Source: an uncultured Paracoccaceae bacterium
GTDB taxonomy: Bacteria; Pseudomonadota; Alphaproteobacteria; Rhodobacterales; Rhodobacteraceae
Reading direction: 5' to 3'
DNA length: 64,000 nt
NCBI GenBank assembly: GCA_951812305.1
Contig: CATOSB010000002.1
Coordinates: forward strand, 1-64,000
This document shows positions 35,490 through 43,678 of the stretch, in pieces (the stretch's first letter is position 1; each line of letters begins with the position of its first letter). The notes below the pieces were generated by a model that was not told the origin of the DNA, did not search any database, and saw only the letters and a program-made list of their open reading frames with translations. The position numbers and the translations under genes were made by a program.

Positions 35490-37090
35490 GTAACTCCCAA
35501 GCACCCCCCACGTTTGAGTGTTATTGTCAGTTTTATGGTGAGTCGAATTTGCCATTTTGCGCGTGTTTTTTTTCTTTCTTGTCTGAATTCTGTGGCGCCG
35601 GGTTGATTTCTCTGAATCAGTGGTGGGATGGATCAGGTTGCCGCCCTTGAACAACTTCTCGCCACGGCTCTGCGTCGGATCGCTGAGCTTGAAGCTGCGT
35701 TGGCGAGCATGGCGGAAGAGATCACGGACCTGCGCCGACAGTTGGCCAAGAACAGCAGCAATAGCAGCAAGCCCCCTTCAAGTGATGGCCTGAAGAAGCC
35801 AGCCCCGCGCAGCCTGCGTGGCAAATCCGGAAAGAAAAGTGGCGGCCAAGTTGGCCACCGGGGCGACACCCTGCGCCAGACGTCAACACCCGACTTTGTC
35901 GAACGGCATGAGGCGACGCATTGCAGCGCCTGTCAGAGCGCCCTGACGGCGGAGATGGTGAAAGGGATCGAGAAGCGTCAGGTGTTCGACTTGCCTGCGC
36001 CACGCCTGGAGGTCACCGAGCATCAGGCGGCGGTTTATTGTTGCGACCATTGTCGAGCCACGACGACGGCTGGCTTTCCCGATGGCGTGGCCGCGCATGT
36101 GCAATATGGCACGCGCATGCGGGCAGTGGCGGTCTATTGCAATGTTCAGCAGCTGATACCCGAGGATCGGGTCTGCCAGCTTATGCGCGACCTGTTTGGG
36201 GCCACCAGCTTGTGCGCGGCCAGCGTGACCAACTGGACGCGCGGCGCGGCAAATAAGATGGGTGTCGTGGTTGAACACATTCTCGCCCGGCTTGCCGAAG
36301 GCGGCGTTCGGCATCTGGACGAGACCGGACTTCGTGTTGCCGGCAAGCTGCACTGGCTGCACACGATCTGCGATACCGCCTTCACCCATTACCGCATCAG
36401 CGCCAAACGCGGTGCTGTTCCAACCTTCCTGACCGGCGGGACGATCATTCATGATCACTGGAAACCCTACTACGCCCATATGAGCGGAGTGGACGCCCAC
36501 GCCCTCTGCGGGGCGCATCACTTGCGCGAACTCAAGGCCATCGAAGAGATCGAAAAAGAGCCTTGGGCGACGGAGATGAGCGCAGTGCTTCATAGCGCCA
36601 ATCAGCTCAGATGCGCGGCTCAGGATCAAGGCGAGACCGAACTCCCGGAACTGGTTCGCCAGGGTATAGTCACCAGATACATGGCGATCCTCGCCAAGGG
36701 GCTCGCCTTCCACGAACGCCAGCCCCCGCTGGCCAAAAGCCCCGGCACCCGCGGCCGAAAAGCCAGGCGGCCAGGCCACAACCTGCTCCTCCGCCTGCGT
36801 GACTACCGCGATGACGTTTTGCGATTCATCGCCGACTTCGCGGTCCCATTCACAAACAATCAGGCCGAACAGGACCTGCGCATGATGAAGCTGCGCATGA
36901 AAATCTCGGGCACCTTCCGCACCCTCGAGGGCGCGCGGGTCTTCGCCGACATCAGGTCCGTCATCTCGACGGCCAGAAAACACCGGTTCAACATCCTGGA
37001 AATCCTGACCCTGTCACCACCTCAGATCATCGCACGGCTCTGACGGAACAAAACCCCGCAACCCTATCGGACAGGGTGCTTGGGAGTTAC
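35490..37090 (+). mobile_element. IS66-family element, copy C (1601 bp, intact)
   Basis: Both ends perfect. The left flank is the DUF899 gene. The right flank is the interior of copy D, beginning GTGTTTTTT, which is position 74 of a full element. C therefore arrived by insertion into D. The 73-bp left end of D that should precede C is absent, probably lost by recombination with the identical left end of C. Confidence 0.92.
35628..37043 (+). CDS. tnpC: IS66-family transposase TnpC (copy C)
   Basis: Intact 471-aa transposase, same architecture as copy A: coiled coil, CxxC zinc region, DDE core with HLDETG, IIHDHW and NNQAEQDL. It shares HERQPP and KHRFN with copies D, E and F, a subgroup distinct from copies A and B. 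Confidence 0.93.
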   Translation: MDQVAALEQLLATALRRIAELEAALASMAEEITDLRRQLAKNSSNSSKPPSSDGLKKPAPRSLRGKSGKKSGGQVGHRGDTLRQTSTPDFVERHEATHCSACQSALTAEMVKGIEKRQVFDLPAPRLEVTEHQAAVYCCDHCRATTTAGFPDGVAAHVQYGTRMRAVAVYCNVQQLIPEDRVCQLMRDLFGATSLCAASVTNWTRGAANKMGVVVEHILARLAEGGVRHLDETGLRVAGKLHWLHTICDTAFTHYRISAKRGAVPTFLTGGTIIHDHWKPYYAHMSGVDAHALCGAHHLRELKAIEEIEKEPWATEMSAVLHSANQLRCAAQDQGETELPELVRQGIVTRYMAILAKGLAFHERQPPLAKSPGTRGRKARRPGHNLLLRLRDYRDDVLRFIADFAVPFTNNQAEQDLRMMKLRMKISGTFRTLEGARVFADIRSVISTARKHRFNILEILTLSPPQIIARL

Positions 37091-38618
37091 GTGTTTTTTT
37101 TTCTTTCTTGTCTGAATTCTGTGGCGCCGGGTTGATTTCTCTGAATCAGTGGTGGGATGGATCAGGTTGCCGCCCTTGAACAACTTCTCGCCACGGCTCT
37201 GCGTCGGATCGCTGAGCTTGAAGCTGCGTTGGCGAGCATGGCGGAAGAGATCACGGACCTGCGCCGACAGTTGGCCAAGAACAGCAGCAATAGCAGCAAG
37301 CCCCCTTCAAGTGATGGCCTGAAGAAGCCAGCCCCGCGCAGCCTGCGTGGCAAATCCGGAAAGAAAAGTGGCGGCCAAGTTGGCCACCGGGGCGACACCC
37401 TGCGCCAGACGTCAACACCCGACTTTGTCGAACGGCATGAGGCGACGCATTGCAGCGCCTGTCAGAGCGCCCTGACGGCGGAGATGGTGAAAGGGATCGA
37501 GAAGCGTCAGGTGTTCGACTTGCCTGCGCCACGCCTGGAGGTCACCGAGCATCAGGCGGCGGTTTATTGTTGCGACCATTGTCGAGCCACGACGACGGCT
37601 GGCTTTCCCGATGGCGTGGCCGCGCATGTGCAATATGGCACGCGCATGCGGGCAGTGGCGGTCTATTGCAATGTTCAGCAGCTGATACCCGAGGATCGGG
37701 TCTGCCAGCTTATGCGCGACCTGTTTGGGGCCACCAGCTTGTGCGCGGCCAGCGTGACCAACTGGACGCGCGGCGCGGCAAATAAGATGGGTGTCGTGGT
37801 TGAACACATTCTCGCCCGGCTTGCCGAAGGCGGCGTTCGGCATCTGGACGAGACCGGACTTCGTGTTGCCGGCAAGCTGCACTGGCTGCACACGATCTGC
37901 GATACCGCCTTCACCCATTACCGCATCAGCGCCAAACGCGGTGCTGTTCCAACCTTCCTGACCGGCGGGACGATCATTCATGATCACTGGAAACCCTACT
38001 ACGCCCATATGAGCGGAGTGGACGCCCACGCCCTCTGCGGGGCGCATCACTTGCGCGAACTCAAGGCCATCGAAGAGATCGAAAAAGAGCCTTGGGCGAC
38101 GGAGATGAGCGCAGTGCTTCATAGCGCCAATCAGCTCAGATGCGCGGCTCAGGATCAAGGCGAGACCGAACTCCCGGAACTGGTTCGCCAGGGTATAGTC
38201 ACCAGATACATGGCGATCCTCGCCAAGGGGCTCGCCTTCCACGAACGCCAGCCCCCGCTGGCCAAAAGCCCCGGCACCCGCGGCCGAAAAGCCAGGCGGC
38301 CAGGCCACAACCTGCTCCTCCGCCTGCGTGACTACCGCGATGACGTTTTGCGATTCATCGCCGACTTCGCGGTCCCATTCACAAACAATCAGGCCGAACA
38401 GGACCTGCGCATGATGAAGCTGCGCATGAAAATCTCGGGCACCTTCCGCACCCTCGAGGGCGCGCGGGTCTTCGCCGACATCAGGTCCGTCATCTCGACG
38501 GCCAGAAAACACCGGTTCAACATCCTGAAATCCTGACCCTGTCACCACCTCAGATCATCGCACGGCTCTGACGGAACAAAACCCCGCAACCCTATCGGAC
38601 AGGGTGCTTGGGAGTTAC
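37091..38618 (+). mobile_element. IS66-family element, copy D (left 73 bp missing)
   Basis: Starts at GTGTTTTTT, equivalent to base 74 of the element, directly after copy C. The right end is intact at 38618. It has one extra T in the T-run upstream of tnpC and one base deleted near the tnpC 3' end. Its right end interrupts a small ORF (38615-38773) and supplies that ORF's TAA stop. Confidence 0.9.
37157..38536 (+). pseudogene. tnpC: IS66 TnpC (copy D) with late 1-bp deletion
   Basis: Identical to copy C until KHRFNIL, where one G is missing near 38528 (CCTGAAATCC instead of CCTGGAAATCC). The frame then ends at once (KS, stop), giving 459 instead of 471 aa. All catalytic regions precede the change, so partial activity cannot be excluded. 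The loss of the last 12 residues (EILTLSPPQIIARL region), conserved in every other copy, makes inactivation likely. Confidence 0.85.
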
Positions 38619-38773
38619 ATTTTGGCAGCATCTACTTGTTTTACGACCTTGCCGGTGATCCACTCGACAACGCCGTGCTCCTGGCCTCCCATACGATCAC
38701 CCGATGATGGTGCGCTTGAGTTTTGTCCTTGATCCACAATGAGGTTAAGGGTGTTTTTGGAGTCGTTCATCAT
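38615..38773 (-). pseudogene. 52-codon ORF downstream of protease-like gene, cut by IS66 copy D
   Basis: Reads MMNDSKNTLNLIVDQGQNSS, then SGDRMGGQEHGVVEWITGKV, ending VDAAKM before a TAA that belongs to the IS66 end. The ATG follows the TAG of the protease-like gene without a gap (TAGATGATG), which suggests translational coupling. The true C-terminus is lost. No family recognised; no hydrophobic segment. Confidence 0.5.
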
Positions 38774-39172
38774 CTAATCCTTTAGATCGATTTCAAAATA
38801 TTCACAGACTTGCTTCATTGATTGAATGAGGCCTTCTGAGGCTATGCCTGAACTTCCAATGTATAAGCCGATAGCATCTGATGTAGAGCTAAGGGTTGTT
38901 AAGCCTCCACTATCACCGCTCGCCCCGGAATCGTCTATTGTAACGCGATGCGCCATCATATTACCAAAGTACTTTGGGTCATCGTTGACGCGAAGAATAT
39001 CTGCGTTGAAATTCTTGGACTGGCCGCGCACGGTCACCTGTTTACCAATTGGCGCAACGGAGCTGAGCCGTAATTTTTTCGCCCCAGTGGGAATACCGCT
39101 TGGACCGGCATCCAAGATTGCCGCATCGATAGTTGTAGCGGCGTCTATGTCTACGATGGTCGAAGTGCTACC
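38774..39172 (-). pseudogene. Trypsin-like serine protease remnant, 5' part lost to IS256
   Basis: The open frame enters from the IS256 end and reads TIVDIDAATTIDAAILDAGP through RVTIDDSGASGDSGGLTTLS to EIDLKD. GDSGG is the catalytic-serine motif of chymotrypsin-fold proteases, and IDAAIL fits the catalytic-Asp region (DxAxL/V). The histidine part would lie upstream and is missing, replaced by IS256 at 39173. No IS256 target duplication is found here, so adjacent DNA was probably deleted. It could be a stand-alone protease or the protease half of a larger protein. It is the main non-IS cargo of the composite transposon. Confidence 0.6.
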
Positions 39173-40558
39173 GAGTTATTGTCAAATCTGGTGTTTGCGG
39201 GATCTTTCATGCGGCGGCGGTTTCGGTCTGGGTTTGCTTGATGCCGTCTTTGAAATTGACGCCTTGGATGACGTCGGCGAGATGATTGAAGCCGCGAAGT
39301 TTGCGCCAGTTTTGTTCGGCGCACTGCCCCAGTTTGAAGATCATGTGGAGCATGCCGTCGCGGGCCAGACAGCCCTTTGAGCGCTTGGTGCGATGACGGA
39401 TCGTGGCAAAGGCGGATTCAATTGGATTGGTCGTTCGGATGCTTTGCCAATGCATTGCGGGAAAATCGTAGAATGCCAGCAGTTCGGTTCGATCTTTCTG
39501 AAGCGAGGCGGTGGCTTTGGGGTACTTGTCTTCAAACGTTTTCACGAAAAGATCGAACGCTTGTTCAGCTGACTTGCGCGTTTCAGCGCGCCAGATATCG
39601 TGCAGCATCGTTTTGGCTTTTGGCTGGGTGGACTTGGGAAAACAGTTGAGGACGTTGCCCGTCTTATGCACCCAGCAGCGTTGTTGAGGTGTGCCCGGAT
39701 AGGTTTCTTCAAGAGCGGCCCAGAATCCCAGAGCACCGTCTCCGATGGCCAATTTTGGAGTGTTGAGACCGCGTTCTCTGAGGCCGATTAGAACCTCCCT
39801 CCAGCTCTGTGTGCTTTCACGAGTGCCGTCCTCGATTGCCAGAAATTGTTTCTGACCACGGGTATTTACGCCGATCACGACCAGCGCGCGCAACTTGTGA
39901 TCCTCGCCGCGTAAGCCACTGTGAATACCGTCGGCCCAGATGTAGACCCACTCGTCTTGGGACAGGTCTGCGGTGCGCCACGCCCTGTATTCAGCGGCCC
40001 ATTCGGCCTTCAATCTGGCAACTGTTTTGGCCGAAAATCCGGTGGCATTAGCCCCGAGCAAACCCTTCAGCGCCGTTCCCATTTCGCCAGTGGAAATGCC
40101 TTTGAGGTAGAGCCAGGGGATCGCAGCCTGCAGCGTCTTGGTCTTGCGCACGTAGGGCGGTACGAGCGCGGAGCGGAAACTCACTGGCTTGCCGGTTTTC
40201 GAGCGTATCTTTGGAATCTCTACGGTCACAGGTCCAACACCCGTTTGGATTTCACGGGCGGGATGACTGCCATTACGTACCACCCCGGCGCGCCCGTCTG
40301 GTGTTTTGAGGTGAGCAAAGCGATCCATCAATTCCGCAAGCTCAGTTTGAACGGCGGCTTGGATCAGAGCCTGCGCGCCCGTGCGCAAAAGCTCAGTCAA
40401 CGGATCAAGGCTGACCTCTCGACCGGCAAATTCAACGATGTTAGTCTCGTCCATGGTGGTGCGTCCTTCTTGGGTCGGATTGGGTTTTTGCAAAAACAAT
40501 CCAAACAGATGCACCGCCAACACTCAAACCACGCGAACACCAGATTCAGCCATAACTC
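39173..40558 (-). mobile_element. IS256-family element
   Basis: Imperfect inverted ends GAGTTATTGTCAAATCTGGT on the left and, reverse complemented, GAGTTATGGCTGAATCTGGT on the right, with the transposase between. No direct repeat is visible at the flanks (AGTGCTACC and GCGCACGCA), so one side was probably changed after insertion. It cuts the protease-like gene. An IS982-type element begins 19 bp beyond its right end. Confidence 0.85.
39207..40454 (-). CDS. IS256-family (mutator-type) transposase
   Basis: 415 aa from MDETNIVEFAGREVSLDPLT (ATG 40454, AGAAGGA upstream). Typical mutator-type order: N-terminal helical region (LMDRFAHLKTPDGRAGVVRNG), KTLQAAIPWLYLKGIST, and the DDE core with YIWADGIHSGLRGEDHK, LAIGDGALGFWAAL and the C/H region QQRCWVHKTGNVL. 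The final Glu lies in RTTNPIESAFATIRHRT. The gene looks intact. Confidence 0.92.
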   Translation of the reverse strand: MDETNIVEFAGREVSLDPLTELLRTGAQALIQAAVQTELAELMDRFAHLKTPDGRAGVVRNGSHPAREIQTGVGPVTVEIPKIRSKTGKPVSFRSALVPPYVRKTKTLQAAIPWLYLKGISTGEMGTALKGLLGANATGFSAKTVARLKAEWAAEYRAWRTADLSQDEWVYIWADGIHSGLRGEDHKLRALVVIGVNTRGQKQFLAIEDGTRESTQSWREVLIGLRERGLNTPKLAIGDGALGFWAALEETYPGTPQQRCWVHKTGNVLNCFPKSTQPKAKTMLHDIWRAETRKSAEQAFDLFVKTFEDKYPKATASLQKDRTELLAFYDFPAMHWQSIRTTNPIESAFATIRHRTKRSKGCLARDGMLHMIFKLGQCAEQNWRKLRGFNHLADVIQGVNFKDGIKQTQTETAAA

Positions 40559-40571
40559 GCGCACGCATTGT

Positions 40572-40577
40572 TAGGTA
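40572..40577. repeat. Target duplication of IS982-type element, left (TAGGTA)
   Basis: TAGGTA is repeated at 42099-42104; the match extends to TTAGGTAA if the outer bases of the ends are included (40571-40578 and 42098-42105). Confidence 0.75.
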
Positions 40578-40597
40578 ACCTGAGTTCTGGATAAGCG

Positions 40598-41491
40598 CTA
40601 TATCTGGTATTCGACCTGCCTGATTGTTTCCGGCACGGTTATGGGTCCCATTTTAACTTTGGTTTTCCCGAGCATATAGGCTGCGACACACGAGATGAGG
40701 TGTACGAATGCGTTGGCAGGCGATCTGTGTCGAGTGTGTTCCAGTCCCATGCTGGTTTTCAACTTATCGAACAGAGTTTCGATGATGAACCGCCTTCGCA
40801 ACAGGATTTTGTTCAGGATTGGCAGGAGATAGTTTTTCATGTTGCGGCGAATGCCGGTGACGAGGTGGAGCCCACGCTGCCAGAGCCGTTGGAAGAGGGA
40901 TTTGGAGATATAGCCCTTATCAGCAAATATTTTGCCTTCGGGGCCCGCGATCATGGCTTCAAACGGCTTTCGATCATCGACATTACCTGCCGTGATTTTG
41001 ACGGCCATGATCTCCCCCTTGTTGTTGATGATTAGATGCAGTTTGAAGCCAAAGAACCAGCCCATTGTGCTGCGACCGCGCTTTGCCAGCCCCTTGAAGA
41101 CCTTGTTTCGATTAATGCGGGCATTGTGGCAGACCGCGAGCTTAGTGCTGTCGGCAAAATAGACGCCGGTTTTTTCACCGCTGAAGCAGTGCAGCAGTAT
41201 GCAAAACGGCACCATTAATCTTGGCATGAGGCTGACAAACCGACCATAGCTCGGGAGGTTGCCAAAGCAGTCACGGTATTTCTGCTCAACGCCATAAATC
41301 CAATAATGTTTGAAGTCCTTGAACGGCGACAAGTGAAACAAGACCATGATGAACAGGCTCTCCCCCAGGGTCAGCTTGCCGGCGCGAAGCCTCTGACGAC
41401 CCGAGGGGATCAACCGGTGGCGCTCCCAGTCCTCGTAGGTTTTTGCAAAGTCATCGAGACAGACAAAAAGTGCGGTGTTAGTGATCGACAT
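40598..41491 (-). CDS. IS982-family transposase
   Basis: 297 aa from [20 protein letters not shown] (ATG 41491). The DDE core includes [58 protein letters not shown] and the C-terminal [20 protein letters not shown]. The ending [20 protein letters not shown] is highly characteristic of the IS982 family. The gene ends 20 bp inside the left terminal repeat. An upstream in-frame ATG (41533) is possible. It appears intact. Confidence 0.92.
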   Translation of the reverse strand: MSITNTALFVCLDDFAKTYEDWERHRLIPSGRQRLRAGKLTLGESLFIMVLFHLSPFKDFKHYWIYGVEQKYRDCFGNLPSYGRFVSLMPRLMVPFCILLHCFSGEKTGVYFADSTKLAVCHNARINRNKVFKGLAKRGRSTMGWFFGFKLHLIINNKGEIMAVKITAGNVDDRKPFEAMIAGPEGKIFADKGYISKSLFQRLWQRGLHLVTGIRRNMKNYLLPILNKILLRRRFIIETLFDKLKTSMGLEHTRHRSPANAFVHLISCVAAYMLGKTKVKMGPITVPETIRQVEYQI

Positions 41492-41619
41492 GAGTGGCGG
41501 TCCATATTGTGTCGCTTTTGAACCTTGAATCATGGGGCAACGTACCTGGAAACCCCTCTCACCCCATACTAATCACGGGGGCATTCAGGCTGGTCAACAC
41601 GGGGCAAAAGGTGCGCGCC

Positions 41620-42060
41620 ATGGAGAACAACTTCCCAATCAACGAAGATCTCGCTTATGAGAAGATCCGGGACCTCATGTTCGACATGATGGAAGAGGAC
41701 CCCAACCGTTTCTACGCCCTCACGGATAAGCTCAATGAACTGGCTGCGCTCCCTAAAAGAACCATGACACTTGTGCTCGATCTGATGGCTGCCACTCCCT
41801 TTCAGGTGATCATCCCGAAACACGTACGGAAAAATGACCCTGATACATTCAAAGCAGATCACGAAACCGTTTCAAATGTTCTATTTCTTGGAGAGTTTGG
41901 CGGAATTGCCGTTGAACTGGAGCCAAATGAGGCTTTGAGAGAACCGAGGATCATTTCCATAACAATGGTGGAAATCCCTCATCGCAACCCTCTGCGAAAA
42001 AGGGTCAACGAGTATCGTAAAAAACGAATCAAAAAACTACGAAAAAATTCTGTCGAGTAG
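41620..42060 (+). CDS. Passenger gene of the IS982-type element, unknown function
   Basis: 146 aa from MENNFPINEDLAYEKIRDLM (ATG 41620; GTG 41611 is an alternative). The N-terminal part is acidic and helical (FDMMEEDPNRFYALTDKLNE). The middle is mixed alpha/beta with ATPFQVIIPKHVRKNDPDTF and VLFLGEFGGIAVELEPNEA. The tail is strongly basic (NPLRKRVNEYRKKRIKKLRK), as in nucleic-acid-binding ends. No family recognised. It is transcribed divergently from the transposase and ends 38 bp before the right terminal repeat. Its last codons are conserved in the remnant at 3692, so it is a stable part of the element. A regulatory or target-selection role is possible but unproven. Confidence 0.6.
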   Translation: MENNFPINEDLAYEKIRDLMFDMMEEDPNRFYALTDKLNELAALPKRTMTLVLDLMAATPFQVIIPKHVRKNDPDTFKADHETVSNVLFLGEFGGIAVELEPNEALREPRIISITMVEIPHRNPLRKRVNEYRKKRIKKLRKNSVE

Positions 42061-42098
42061 TGCACTGGTGACGCCAACGTCTTATCCAGTATCGGGGT

Positions 42099-42104
42099 TA
42101 GGTA
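42099..42104. repeat. Target duplication of IS982-type element, right (TAGGTA)
   Basis: Matches 40572-40577 on the other side of the element. Confidence 0.75.
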
Positions 42105-42161
42105 ATAAGCGGAATTAAGCTGAATTCGCGGGCAATATGTCGCGGTTATTCGCCTTTAAGG

Positions 42162-43678
42162 GTAACTCCCAAGCACCCTGTCCGATAGGGTTGCGGGGTT
42201 TTGTTCCGTCAGAGCCGTGCGATGATCTGAGGTGGTGACAGGGTCAGGATTTCCAGGATGTTGAACCGGTGTTTTCTGGCCGTCGAGATGACGGACCTGA
42301 TGTCGGCGAAGACCCGCGCGCCCTCGAGGGTGCGGAAGGTGCCCGAGATTTTCATGCGCAGCTTCATCATGCGCAGGTCCTGTTCGGCCTGATTGTTTGT
42401 GAATGGGACCGCGAAGTCGGCGATGAATCGCAAAACGTCATCGCGGTAGTCACGCAGGCGGAGGAGCAGGTTGTGGCCTGGCCGCCTGGCTTTTCGGCCG
42501 CGGGTGCCGGGGCTTTTGGCCAGCGGGGGCTGGCGTTCGTGGAAGGCGAGCCCCTTGGCGAGGATCGCCATGTATCTGGTGACGATACCCTGGCGAACCA
42601 GTTCCGGGAGTTCGGTCTCGCCTTGATCCTGAGCCGCGCATCTGAGTTGATTGGCGCTATGAAGCACTGCGCTCATCTCCGTCGCCCAAGGCTCTTTTTC
42701 GATCTCTTCGATGGCCTTGAGTTCGCGCAAGTGATGCGCCCCGCAGAGGGCGTGGGCGTCCACTCCGCTCATATGGGCGTAGTAGGGTTTCCAGTGATCA
42801 TGAATGATCGTCCCGCCGGTCAGGAAGGTTGGAACAGCACCGCGTTTGGCGCTGATGCGGTAATGGGTGAAGGCGGTATCGCAGATCGTGTGCAGCCAGT
42901 GCAGCTTGCCGGCAACACGAAGTCCGGTCTCGTCCAGATGCCGAACGCCGCCTTCGGCAAGCCGGGCGAGAATGTGTTCAACCACGACACCCATCTTATT
43001 TGCCGCGCCGCGCGTCCAGTTGGTCACGCTGGCCGCGCACAAGCTGGTGGCCCCAAACAGGTCGCGCATAAGCTGGCAGACCCGATCCTCGGGTATCAGC
43101 TGCTGAACATTGCAATAGACCGCCACTGCCCGCATGCGCGTGCCATATTGCACATGCGCGGCCACGCCATCGGGAAAGCCAGCCGTCGTCGTGGCTCGAC
43201 AATGGTCGCAACAATAAACCGCCGCCTGATGCTCGGTGACCTCCAGGCGTGGCGCAGGCAAGTCGAACACCTGACGCTTCTCGATCCCTTTCACCATCTC
43301 CGCCGTCAGGGCGCTCTGACAGGCGCTGCAATGCGTCGCCTCATGCCGTTCGACAAAGTCGGGTGTTGACGTCTGGCGCAGGGTGTCGCCCCGGTGGCCA
43401 ACTTGGCCGCCACTTTTCTTTCCGGATTTGCCACGCAGGCTGCGCGGGGCTGGCTTCTTCAGGCCATCACTTGAAGGGGGCTTGCTGCTATTGCTGCTGT
43501 TCTTGGCCAACTGTCGGCGCAGGTCCGTGATCTCTTCCGCCATGCTCGCCAACGCAGCTTCAAGCTCAGCGATCCGACGCAGAGCCGTGGCGAGAAGTTG
43601 TTCAAGGGCGGCAACCTGATCCATCCCACCACTGATTCAGAGAAATCAACCCGGCGCCACAGAATTCAGACAAGAAAG
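42162..43678 (-). mobile_element. IS66-family element, copy E, main part (interrupted by copy F)
   Basis: Left end GTAACTCCCAAGCACCC at 42162. The sequence runs to CAAGAAAG at 43671-43678, where copy F begins. The missing 84 bp, including the other terminal repeat, are found after copy F at 45289-45372. The parts add to 1601 bp. CAAGAAAG is duplicated at 45281-45288, proving F inserted into E. Confidence 0.94.
42209..43624 (-). CDS. tnpC: IS66-family transposase TnpC (copy E)
   Basis: Intact 471-aa transposase with all DDE regions, same protein as copy C. Its coding DNA has at least two silent differences from C, D and F (GTATCGTC instead of GTATAGTC in the RQGIVTRY region, and one in the NQLRC region). 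Copy F is now inserted about 50 bp upstream of its start codon and could change its expression. Confidence 0.92.
   Translation of the reverse strand: MDQVAALEQLLATALRRIAELEAALASMAEEITDLRRQLAKNSSNSSKPPSSDGLKKPAPRSLRGKSGKKSGGQVGHRGDTLRQTSTPDFVERHEATHCSACQSALTAEMVKGIEKRQVFDLPAPRLEVTEHQAAVYCCDHCRATTTAGFPDGVAAHVQYGTRMRAVAVYCNVQQLIPEDRVCQLMRDLFGATSLCAASVTNWTRGAANKMGVVVEHILARLAEGGVRHLDETGLRVAGKLHWLHTICDTAFTHYRISAKRGAVPTFLTGGTIIHDHWKPYYAHMSGVDAHALCGAHHLRELKAIEEIEKEPWATEMSAVLHSANQLRCAAQDQGETELPELVRQGIVTRYMAILAKGLAFHERQPPLAKSPGTRGRKARRPGHNLLLRLRDYRDDVLRFIADFAVPFTNNQAEQDLRMMKLRMKISGTFRTLEGARVFADIRSVISTARKHRFNILEILTLSPPQIIARL

Larger units (their letters stand above)
40578..42098. mobile_element. Oversized IS982-family element with passenger gene (about 1.5 kb)
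   Basis: The left end ACCTGAGTTCTGGATAAG and the right end (reverse complement) ACCCCGATACTGGATAAG are imperfect inverted repeats starting with ACC, as in the IS982 family. A TAGGTA direct repeat flanks both. The transposase gene lies next to the left end on the minus strand. A separate 146-codon plus-strand gene fills the right third. IS982 elements I know are about 1 kb with only a transposase, so the extra 0.5 kb is unusual. The same right end is found again at 3692-3762. Confidence 0.8.

Noticed and set aside
41494..42060. Longer 188-aa version of the passenger gene starting at 41494
   Set aside because: The extra N-terminal part overlaps the transposase 5' end antisense and crosses sequence without coding character; ATG 41620 gives a more plausible protein.
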